From: JAABUE01 sp034431895
GTDB lineage: Bacteria > Chloroflexota > Anaerolineae > Anaerolineales > Villigracilaceae
Direction of reading: 5' to 3'
DNA length: 7,530 bases
Assembly: GCA_034431895.1 (NCBI GenBank)
Contig: DAOUCM010000341.1
Span: 1 to 7,530 of the forward strand
Shown here: one piece after another, positions 1 to 6,359 of the stretch
Layout of the letters: each line of letters begins with the position of its first letter
Numbering within the stretch: the first letter of the stretch is position 1
Position numbers and translations under genes: made by a program
The notes under the pieces: model-generated
Database searches by the model: none
The model's input: only the letters and a program-made list of their open reading frames with translations
Told to the model about the DNA's origin: nothing

Positions 1-2618
1 TCTTTACCCTTTTGCGCAACTTCCTTTTGCCCCTTCTTCCCTTCTGGCCGGGGAGGAATTTCGATATCTTGCTGCGGCTCGGCCGTGATGAGCAGGAACA
101 AACCGTTATTGGGGCCGCCCTTGTGCAATTGACCGGTGGAGTGCAGGTAGCGCGGCCCGAAGCCCACCGTCACAGCACAGCGCGTTTTGTCTCGAAAGGC
201 CACTTGTAAATGCTGCAAAGCGGCAATCGTCTGCTGGTTGCGGGGCAGATAGGCCAACACGGCCAGGTAATCGCCCGCCTTGGCCTGCGCCAGGAAACGT
301 TTGAGAGCCGATTTGGCCTTGGAGAGGGGGATAAATTCGCCTTCGGACAAATTGCCGTCTTTTTGGAAAGCGGCTATTCGCTCCCTGGCACGTTGCTTGG
401 CATCTTCTACGTTGGGTTGATCGAAGGCGTTGACGCCCAAGATGTGGCAAGCGACGGCGGTGGCAAACTCCCAACGATAGAATTCGGCCCCCACGTCATA
501 ACCGTTTTCGATAGACATCACCAACACCGGCTGACCAGCCTGGCGCAGAGCCGCCACTTGCTCATCTCGTTCACCCGTTTGGCGCAAGTAAACAAACAGG
601 CGGTCTTTGCGGTAGACAGAGGCATCGCCCGGCGGTTCGCCGTCCACCGGCAAGATACCCTTGCCCTCCTTGCCGCTCGATTCGGCCACTAATTGTTCCA
701 GCCATGAACCGAAACTGGCTATCGAAGTATCTGCCAGAAGGGTCAACTTGTCCCGGCCGTGCAGGGCGGCCTCGCCCAACACAGCCCCCAGCACCAAAGC
801 AGGATTGCGCGCCGCCGGCAGGTCTGGCTTGCACTGCGCCATCATCCAGTCAGCGCGTTCCAACAGGCGCCTGAGATCCACCCCCACCAAGGCCGCCGGC
901 ACGAGGCCAAAGGCGCTCAAGGCAGAGTACCGCCCGCCAACCGTCGCATCGGCCAAGAAGACCTGGCGGAAGGCGCGTTCGACAGCCAGCTTTTCGAGCG
1001 CCGTGCCGGGGTCGGTAATGGCAACGAAGCGCGAACCATCCTGGCCAGAGCGTTCCCAGAAATAATCGAGAGCGGCGTTGACTTCGGCTGTGCCGCCCGA
1101 TTTGCTGGAAACCAGGTAGAGGCTTTCTTCGGGCGGGTAGTTTTCGGCCGCCCAGGCTACTTGGGCCGGGTCGGTGGAATCCAGGATGGCCAGGCAGGGT
1201 TTTCCTTCGGCAGCCTCAGGCGTGGGAGCCACGAAAAGATTGGACATGACTTCGGGCGCCAGCGAGGAGCCCCCCATACCCAGCAAAAGGATACGTTGGA
1301 TGCCTTCGTAATGTATCTGGTCTACAAACGCATCCCATTCTGGCAAAGACGAACGCGAAGTCTCCGGCAAACGCAGCCAGCCTAGCCGTTTTCGAGCCTC
1401 TTCTCGACCGGCCGGGTCTGCCGTCCATAGCGAGGCATCACCGTCCCACAGGCGGGCGGGTACGGAATCCGCTTGCAGTTGGGCAATGCGCTTGGAAACG
1501 GGAGCAGCCAGCGGTCCAAGTTGCGAAGCGGCCTCGATCCGCCGCGTTTCGATGGCCGCCAACAGGGACGTGAAAGCGTCTGCAAAGGCTTTTACGCCTT
1601 CGTCCTCCAGTTCCTGCGTCACTTTGTCCATCGAGATGCCCGCTTCTTCCAAACTGAACATGACGGCGCGCACTTTGTCCATTTGCTGAGTGATGGATTC
1701 GTAGGCCATGCCATGATCGCGGTAGGCTTGCAACGTTTGGGGCGGCACGGTATTGACCGTGTGGCGGCCAATGAGGGTATTCACGTACACGACATCGGGA
1801 TAATCGGGGTTCTTGGTGCTGGTGGAGGCCCACAAGGGCCGCTGGACTCGCGCGCCGCGGTCTTGGAGCGCCTGCCAGCGCGGTCCAGTGAAGGTCTGCG
1901 TAAAGGCGGCGTAAGCCAGGCGTGCGTTCGCAATGGCGGCCTGACCGCGCATGTAACGCAGGGAGGCGTGTTCACGCAGCAGGCTGTCCACCTTGGTATC
2001 TACGCGCGAGATGAAGAACGAGGCCACCGAGGCGACATGATTGAGCGGCAAGCCAGCCTTCATGCGCTCTTCCAGGCCGGCGAAGTAGGCTTCCATGACT
2101 TGCTGGTAGCGCGCCAGCGAGAAGATGAGGGTGACGTTGACGTTGATGCCTTTGGCAATGGCCTGCCGGACAGCCGGAATGCCCTGCGGTGTGGCCGGAA
2201 TCTTGATCATCAAGTTGGGGCGGTCCACCCGCTTCCACAAGGCTTCGGCTTGCTGTACGGTTCCCTCGGTATCGTAGGCCAGGGTGGGGCTGACTTCCAA
2301 ACTGACGTAGCCATCGCCGCCATCGCTCTCTTGGTAAAGCCGAGCAAACAGGTCACAGGCCTGCTGGATATCTTCGACCGCCAGTTGCCAGAAGATGCTC
2401 TCGGCATCCCAGCCAGCCCAGGCCAGCGGGATGAGAGCCGAATCGTAGGCGTTCGATTGAGTGATGGCGTTGTGGAAAATGGTCGGGTTGGAGGTGACGC
2501 CGCGAATGTCGCCGCGCTCGATGAGGGCTTTGAGTTCGCCGTTTTCGAGCAGCCGCCGGTGAATGTTGTCGTACCACAGGGACTGACCAATTTCGAGTAA
2601 GCGTGGGATCGGATTCAT
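1..2618 (-). CDS. tal-pgi: Bifunctional transaldolase / glucose-6-phosphate isomerase (C-terminus off window)
   Basis: This is one uninterrupted reading frame of 872 codons that runs off the left edge. It starts at ATG 2618, 7 bases after AGGT (2629-2626). The N-terminal half is transaldolase: D17 in SLWYDN, TSNPTIF at 42-48, and the Schiff-base lysine K139 in MIKIPAT, followed by NVNVTLIFS. It exchanges a dihydroxyacetone unit between sedoheptulose-7-P and glyceraldehyde-3-P. From about residue 330 the protein is a phosphoglucose isomerase with two SIS subdomains: LGMGGSSLAPE near 446, SKSGGTAE near 504, GGRYSALS at 561-568, ESSGKEGKG from E646, ENGYDVGAEFYRWE near 704 and GPRYLHSTGQ at 821-830. 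It interconverts fructose-6-P and glucose-6-P. Known fusions of this type are roughly 930-950 residues, so about 60-80 residues should lie outside. The last visible residues, after about 850, are unusually rich in lysine and glycine. It is the last visible gene of the tkt-rpiB operon. Cytosolic, with no signal peptide. Confidence 0.95.
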   Translation of the reverse strand, partial: MNPIPRLLEIGQSLWYDNIHRRLLENGELKALIERGDIRGVTSNPTIFHNAITQSNAYDSALIPLAWAGWDAESIFWQLAVEDIQQACDLFARLYQESDGGDGYVSLEVSPTLAYDTEGTVQQAEALWKRVDRPNLMIKIPATPQGIPAVRQAIAKGINVNVTLIFSLARYQQVMEAYFAGLEERMKAGLPLNHVASVASFFISRVDTKVDSLLREHASLRYMRGQAAIANARLAYAAFTQTFTGPRWQALQDRGARVQRPLWASTSTKNPDYPDVVYVNTLIGRHTVNTVPPQTLQAYRDHGMAYESITQQMDKVRAVMFSLEEAGISMDKVTQELEDEGVKAFADAFTSLLAAIETRRIEAASQLGPLAAPVSKRIAQLQADSVPARLWDGDASLWTADPAGREEARKRLGWLRLPETSRSSLPEWDAFVDQIHYEGIQRILLLGMGGSSLAPEVMSNLFVAPTPEAAEGKPCLAILDSTDPAQVAWAAENYPPEESLYLVSSKSGGTAEVNAALDYFWERSGQDGSRFVAITDPGTALEKLAVERAFRQVFLADATVGGRYSALSAFGLVPAALVGVDLRRLLERADWMMAQCKPDLPAARNPALVLGAVLGEAALHGRDKLTLLADTSIASFGSWLEQLVAESSGKEGKGILPVDGEPPGDASVYRKDRLFVYLRQTGERDEQVAALRQAGQPVLVMSIENGYDVGAEFYRWEFATAVACHILGVNAFDQPNVEDAKQRARERIAAFQKDGNLSEGEFIPLSKAKSALKRFLAQAKAGDYLAVLAYLPRNQQTIAALQHLQVAFRDKTRCAVTVGFGPRYLHSTGQLHKGGPNNGLFLLITAEPQQDIEIPPRPEGKKGQKEVAQKGK

Positions 2619-2639
2619 ACATGTTACCTGTTTCAATCA

Positions 2640-2951
2640 TCAAATCTGCGCCAGGCAGGGATCATCTCGAATGGCTGCAATCTGCTCTCCCAGGTAGGGA
2701 AGCGGAGGAAGGCGGTGCCAGCGGCGCAGCAAGTGATAGGCGGGAGAGGTCAACAAGCGGCAGGCTTCGACAGCGGGCGTCCATTCCGGTTTGCGAATTT
2801 CCGTTACCGTCTCCTGGCGGGGCAAAAGCCCAAAATCCCAGGCGGCGCACAGGCGGGCAAGAAAATCTACCCGCTCGGCCAGCGTTTCTAGCGTCTCGGG
2901 GACATCGGTGTCAGGATACAGGGAACCATCCAGCCAGGAATTGTTACTCAT
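2640..2951 (-). CDS. Small protein of unknown function, coupled to the nucleotidyltransferase
   Basis: The gene encodes 103 residues, and I do not recognise the family. Its ATG (2951-2949) lies inside the end of the upstream nucleotidyltransferase gene. The 8-base overlap (2944-2951) is in a different frame. No strong ribosome binding site is visible (only GTGAAAG just upstream), so translation by coupling is likely. The protein is soluble-looking, with an acidic N-terminus, a helix-prone leucine/alanine stretch at about 19-45 (ETLAERVDFLARLC), a central KPEWTPAVEACRLL segment, and an arginine/histidine/proline-rich patch (LLRRWHRLPPLPYL) near 75-88. There is no signal peptide, membrane segment or obvious helix-turn-helix. 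The tight linkage suggests that it works with, or restrains, the nucleotidyltransferase, but this is inference. It ends 21 bases before tal-pgi. Reality of the gene is likely from the overlap pattern and the lack of another gene here. Confidence 0.7.
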   Translation of the reverse strand: MSNNSWLDGSLYPDTDVPETLETLAERVDFLARLCAAWDFGLLPRQETVTEIRKPEWTPAVEACRLLTSPAYHLLRRWHRLPPLPYLGEQIAAIRDDPCLAQI

Positions 2952-3645
2952 CTTTCACATCCAGGAAAACATTGGAAAACCACTCCCGCACTCGCCGGGC
3001 TTGCTCGCGTTGACCTGGGTCGGCGATTGTTTCCAAAGGACGATGCAAAGCAATTCGCTGAAGGTGGGTTTCGATAGCAAGACGAGCGCGAGAGAGATCG
3101 CCATTGTCGCCAGACATGACCCGCCTTTGCCGCCAGGTTGACCAACATTCGTCAACGGTCACTACGCCAGCCTCGCATAACGAATAAATATCCAGGAAAT
3201 CGCGCGGCGCACCGCGCTCGACCAGGGCGGTCATTTTAGCGGCCAACAAGTCTGGCAGGCTATCCAGCGGAACGTCAATCCAACCTGCTGAAACTGGTTC
3301 TTGAAGGCGAATCGTGCGGGCAGCAATTTGAAAACTAAATACCACCTTGTTTTCTTGCAACAACTCAACACTGACCACATCACCCCAAGAGCGAACGCTG
3401 ACACGACCAAATTCAGACAGGGCAACCGTCAGAGTGTCAACCACGTCTCGCTTTTGTCGTTCCGTTACGGCTTCGGACCACCACGCATCTACATCATGTG
3501 TCGCGCGATAATCAAGATAGTGAAACAGTCCAACCGCCCCGCCGAGTGAAAGGTGGTTCGACAGCCCTGCTTCGACCAAAGCCTGCAAGCAAACTTGTGC
3601 GTACCTAGATAAGTTAGACGGCTTGTGCGGCTGAAGGGTTTTCAT
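2944..3645 (-). CDS. AbiEii/AbiGii-like nucleotidyltransferase (type IV toxin superfamily)
   Basis: The protein has 233 residues and a nucleotidyltransferase fold of the AbiEii kind. Visible motifs are LGGAVGLFHYLDYR at 34-47 (the G-G/A substrate loop), THDVDAWW at 49-56 with the metal-binding pair D51 and D53, LLAAKMTALVERG with K137, and RDFLDIY at 148-154, the usual C-terminal AbiEii signature. Relatives are toxins of type IV abortive-infection systems, and the MenT enzymes of the superfamily add nucleotides to tRNA acceptor stems. The substrate here cannot be read from sequence. The key residues are intact, so the protein is probably active. Its ATG overlaps the rpiB stop codon (ATGA, 3645-3642) and no ribosome binding site is visible in the preceding 20 bases, pointing to translational coupling. 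Parts of the gene, e.g. 3301-3360, are clearly more AT-rich than rpiB and tkt, consistent with acquisition by transfer. No classical AbiEi-type winged-helix antitoxin precedes it. Confidence 0.85.
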   Translation of the reverse strand: MKTLQPHKPSNLSRYAQVCLQALVEAGLSNHLSLGGAVGLFHYLDYRATHDVDAWWSEAVTERQKRDVVDTLTVALSEFGRVSVRSWGDVVSVELLQENKVVFSFQIAARTIRLQEPVSAGWIDVPLDSLPDLLAAKMTALVERGAPRDFLDIYSLCEAGVVTVDECWSTWRQRRVMSGDNGDLSRARLAIETHLQRIALHRPLETIADPGQREQARRVREWFSNVFLDVKDE

Positions 3646-4115
3646 CGTTCGGAGAGGCGACTTTCTTGTTCTAACTTCCTGACCTTCGCTACGCGCCGCG
3701 CGTGGCGTTCCTGGCCGGTGTCATGGCCGATGAAGCGCGCAGACAAGAAGGCTGTCACAATCTCGCGCACCGGCTCTGGCCCCACGATGCGCCCGCCCAG
3801 ACACAACACATTCATATCGTCATGCTCCACGCCCTGATGCGCCGAGTAGGTGTCGTGACAGATGGCCGCGTACACGCCGGTCATCTTGTTGGCGGCAATG
3901 CAAGCGCCCACGCCCGAGCCGCACAGCAAAATTCCGCGCTCGGCCTGTCCGCTCTGGATGGCGCGCCCCAACTTCTCCGCCTGGTCGGGATAATCCACCG
4001 CCTCAGCAGAATGCACGCCCAGGTCGAGGATTTCATGCCCGGCGGTACGCACCGTCTCCAGCACCGCCTCCTTGAGCGGCAAACCGGCATGGTCACAAGC
4101 AACGGCAATTTTCAT
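3642..4115 (-). CDS. rpiB: Ribose-5-phosphate isomerase B
   Basis: The protein has 157 residues, the usual RpiB/LacAB length of about 145-160. It interconverts ribulose-5-P and ribose-5-P in the cytosol. Diagnostic motifs are the N-terminal MKIAVACDHAG (D8 and H9), DYPDQAEKLG at 41-50, the catalytic cysteine C65 within LLCGSGVGACIAANK, and CHDTYSAHQGVEHDDMNVLC at 86-105 with the conserved H98 region. LGGRIVG follows at 106-112. The C-terminal tail after 130 is basic (ERHARRVAKVRKLEQ), as in many relatives. The start ATG at 4115 is preceded by AGAGG at 4125-4121 with a 5-base spacer and gives the expected N-terminus. It lies 36 bases after tkt, and its stop overlaps the start of the nucleotidyltransferase by 4 bases. 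LacA/LacB-type isomerases share this fold, but the transketolase and transaldolase neighbours favour RpiB. Confidence 0.95.
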   Translation of the reverse strand: MKIAVACDHAGLPLKEAVLETVRTAGHEILDLGVHSAEAVDYPDQAEKLGRAIQSGQAERGILLCGSGVGACIAANKMTGVYAAICHDTYSAHQGVEHDDMNVLCLGGRIVGPEPVREIVTAFLSARFIGHDTGQERHARRVAKVRKLEQESRLSER

Positions 4116-4143
4116 CGAAGCCTCTGCATCATTCCTCGATTAT

Positions 4144-4162
4144 CCAGCAGTTCAACTGCTGG
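4144..4162 (-). repeat. Perfect inverted repeat across the tkt stop codon
   Basis: Two 9-base arms (CCAGCAGTT and AACTGCTGG) flank one central base. In RNA this could fold as a 7-bp stem with a 5-base loop. The tkt stop codon (4154-4152) lies in the centre. No run of T follows on the minus strand (ATAATCGAGG), so it does not look like a rho-independent terminator. It sits about 20 bases before the rpiB ribosome binding site. It could tune the tkt/rpiB expression ratio, act as an RNA-processing or stability element, or be a DNA-binding site. The repeat is seen directly; the role is speculative. Confidence 0.5.
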
Positions 4163-6173
4163 GCAACTCCCGTGACAAAACTTCGCGCGCCTTCTCTATC
4201 ACATGCTCGACGGTGAAGCCGAATTTCTCGAACAGGACTTTGGCCGGGGCTGAGGCGCCAAAGCGCTCGATGGAAATGACCGCGCCCTCGGCGCCCACGT
4301 ATCGTTCCCAGCCCAGGCTTGTTCCCGCTTCGACGGCCAATCTTGCCCGAACACGTCTCGGCAACACGGCCTCACGATAGGCGGCCTCCCGTTTCTCGAA
4401 CAGGTCCCAAGAGGGGAAAGAAACGACGCGCACGTTCACGCCCTCGGCTGACAAGCGCGCCGCTGCCGCATAGATCAGGCTGACCTCAGAGCCAGAAGCC
4501 ATCAAAATCAACTCTGGCTCGCCGTCGCCAAAATCGGCCAGCACATAGGCGCCTTTCGACAAGAACGAAGCCTGCTCCATGAGTGTTCGATCCAACGTAG
4601 GCAGGGCCTGGCGGCTCAGGATGAGCGCAGTCGGCCCGTTGCGGCGGGAAACAGCCACTTTCCAAGCCTCGACCGTTTCGTTGGCGTCGGCCGGGCGGAT
4701 GACGCACAGGTTGGGGATGGCACGCAGCGCTGTCAAGTGTTCCACCGGCTGGTGAGTGGGGCCGTCCTCGCCCAGGCCGATGCTGTCGTGAGTGAAGACG
4801 AAAATGGAAGGGATATGAGAAAGCGCCGCAATGCGAATAGCAGGCCGCATGTAATCCGAAAAGACCAGGAAGGTGCCGCCATACGGCATCACCCCGCCAA
4901 AGAGCGCCATGCCATTGAGCGCCGCGCCCATGCCATGCTCGCGCACGCCAAAGTGCAGGTTGCGTCCCTGTGGACTGTCCTTTTGAAAAGCCGGACTGGC
5001 CTCGATTTTGGTATTGTTCGAAGGCGCCAGGTCGGCCGAGCCGCCCATCAATTCGGGCAGTTTGGCAGCCAGCGCGTTCAGCGTCTTGCCCGATGCGGCG
5101 CGGGTAGCCAAACCTTTGGCGTCTGGCGGGAAGACGGGCAGATCTGCGTCCCAGCCGCTGGGCAGCCTGCCGTCCAAGCGGCGGCGGAGTTCAACGGCCA
5201 GATCGGGATAAGCCTTCTCATACGCCTGGAGCCTTTCCAGCCAGCGGGCTTCTTGCGCTGCGCCGTTTTCCAGCGCCTGGCGGTAGAACGCCAGCACATC
5301 CTCGGGAATGTAGAAGCGCGGTTCGAGCGGCCAGTTGAGATTTTGTTTAGCCAGATTCAGTTCTTCTTCGCCCAGCGGTTCGCCATGCGCCTTGGAGGTG
5401 CCCTGACGGTTAGGGGCGCCATAGCCAATGGTGGTGCGGCAGGCAATCAACGACGGGCGCGGGTCTTGTTTGGCGAATTGGATGGCTTTGTCAATAGCCT
5501 CGACATCGTTGCCATCCTCCACTTGCTGAACATGCCAGCCGTAGGCCTCGAAACGCTTCAAACGGTCTTCCGTAAAGGCCAAGTCAGTGGAGCCATCTAT
5601 GGAAATGTGATTATCGTCATACAGGTACACCAGGCGGCCCAGTCCGAGGTGCCCGGCCAGCGAGGCGGCTTCGGACGATACTCCCTCCATCAGGTCGCCG
5701 TCGGTGACGAGGGCATAGATGAAAGCATCCAGCACATCGAAAGCGGGCCGGTTGAAGGTCGCAGAGAGATGCGCCGCGGCGATGGCCATGCCCACGCCGG
5801 TAGCAAATCCCTGCCCTAAGGGGCCGGTGGTCATTTCCACGCCGGGCGTCAGCCCATATTCTGGATGGCCGGGCGTGAGGCTGTCCCACTGGCGAAAACG
5901 CTTCAATTCATCCAGCGATAGGTCATAGCCGGTGAGGTGTAAGAGCGAATAGAGCAGCATGGAGCCATGCCCGCCCGAAAGGATGAAACGGTCGCGCCCT
6001 GCCCAGCGCGGGTTGCGCGGATTGTGGCGCAGGTGACGGGTCCAGATAGTAAACGCAATGGCCGCGGCGCCCATGGGCAGGCCAGGGTGACCGGAGTTGG
6101 CTTGCTGGACGGCGTCGGCAGACAGGAATCGCAGTGTGTTGATTGCGCGGGTTTGAAGGTCGGCTTGAGTCAT
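4152..6173 (-). CDS. tkt: Transketolase
   Basis: The protein has 673 residues, the normal full length for a bacterial transketolase. It moves a two-carbon unit from xylulose-5-P to ribose-5-P or erythrose-4-P using thiamine diphosphate and a divalent metal. The three domains are visible. In the cofactor domain are ANSGHPGLPMG (H29), LSGGHGS (H69), GPLGQG at 117-122, and the metal/cofactor motif VTDGDLMEG at 156-164 with N188 downstream (YDDNH). H263 lies in KAHGEPLG. The pyrimidine-binding domain has GGSADL at 377-382, the catalytic glutamate E412 in REHGMG, THDSIGLGEDGPTHQP at 461-476 and RPADANE. The C-terminal domain begins near 540. The usual GDG triplet reads TDG here, with the metal-binding Asp (D158) kept. 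ATG 6173 follows AGAGGA with a short spacer and gives the canonical N-terminus. It is the first gene of the leftward operon and diverges from the CBS gene. Confidence 0.97.
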   Translation of the reverse strand: MTQADLQTRAINTLRFLSADAVQQANSGHPGLPMGAAAIAFTIWTRHLRHNPRNPRWAGRDRFILSGGHGSMLLYSLLHLTGYDLSLDELKRFRQWDSLTPGHPEYGLTPGVEMTTGPLGQGFATGVGMAIAAAHLSATFNRPAFDVLDAFIYALVTDGDLMEGVSSEAASLAGHLGLGRLVYLYDDNHISIDGSTDLAFTEDRLKRFEAYGWHVQQVEDGNDVEAIDKAIQFAKQDPRPSLIACRTTIGYGAPNRQGTSKAHGEPLGEEELNLAKQNLNWPLEPRFYIPEDVLAFYRQALENGAAQEARWLERLQAYEKAYPDLAVELRRRLDGRLPSGWDADLPVFPPDAKGLATRAASGKTLNALAAKLPELMGGSADLAPSNNTKIEASPAFQKDSPQGRNLHFGVREHGMGAALNGMALFGGVMPYGGTFLVFSDYMRPAIRIAALSHIPSIFVFTHDSIGLGEDGPTHQPVEHLTALRAIPNLCVIRPADANETVEAWKVAVSRRNGPTALILSRQALPTLDRTLMEQASFLSKGAYVLADFGDGEPELILMASGSEVSLIYAAAARLSAEGVNVRVVSFPSWDLFEKREAAYREAVLPRRVRARLAVEAGTSLGWERYVGAEGAVISIERFGASAPAKVLFEKFGFTVEHVIEKAREVLSRELPSS

Positions 6174-6199
6174 GAGATCCTCTGAACAGGTGATACTTC

Positions 6200-6208
6200 A
6201 TTTTACCA
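6200..6208 (-). promoter_or_regulatory. Candidate extended -10 promoter for the tkt operon
   Basis: Read on the minus strand, TGGTAAAAT gives an extended -10 (TGnTAAAAT) about 27 bases upstream of the tkt start. No good -35 hexamer is found at 16-18 bases, which extended -10 promoters tolerate. A second TAAAAT lies at 6243-6238 without the TGn extension. The region is the only non-coding space ahead of the five-gene cluster, so a promoter is expected here. The exact choice is uncertain. Confidence 0.4.
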
Positions 6209-6312
6209 TCCTGCATGGAAGCGTGGAACGATTGCCCATTTTATTGGTACAATCGAGACGCCGTGCCAACACAGATTTCCCTGCCAACGAGAGGCGCAAA
6301 AGCAGGAAAATT

Positions 6313-6321
6313 TGCTATACT
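6313..6321 (+). promoter_or_regulatory. Candidate extended -10 promoter for the CBS-domain gene
   Basis: TGCTATACT matches an extended -10 element (TGnTATAAT) with one mismatch. It lies about 38 bases upstream of the start codon at 6360, leaving room for a short leader. No convincing -35 is present at the standard distance. A second plus-strand extended -10 candidate, TGGTACAAT, is at 6245-6253. Confidence 0.45.
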
Positions 6322-6359
6322 TGAATCTGTAACACATATCCACCCAAAGGAGAAGGAAA

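Noticed and set aside
210..1385. Overlapping plus-strand open frames (160 and 208 codons) opposite the isomerase half
   Set aside because: Their translations are compositionally random-looking, and the opposing strand encodes conserved SIS-domain motifs.
1473..2600. A 375-codon plus-strand open frame opposite tal-pgi
   Set aside because: The minus-strand frame carries clear transaldolase and isomerase motifs throughout. The plus frame has no recognisable domain and looks like an antisense shadow favoured by high G+C codon bias.
2353..2643. A 96-codon minus-strand frame starting 25 bases before the tal-pgi start
   Set aside because: It is out of frame with transaldolase and overlaps its conserved N-terminus. 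The AGGT at 2629-2626 is better placed for the ATG at 2618.
2603..3013. A 136-codon plus-strand frame across the small gene
   Set aside because: It is antisense to the 103-residue gene and spans an intergenic gap. The minus-strand gene fits the operon with overlapping ends, so it is preferred.
4737..5819. A 360-codon plus-strand open frame opposite tkt
   Set aside because: It lies wholly antisense to unmistakable transketolase sequence, with no family-like motif or ribosome binding site.
6238..6256. Possible operator palindrome around ATTGGTACAAT in the divergent promoter region
   Set aside because: Only the central GTAC is truly symmetric and the flanks do not pair, so this is not enough to call an operator.
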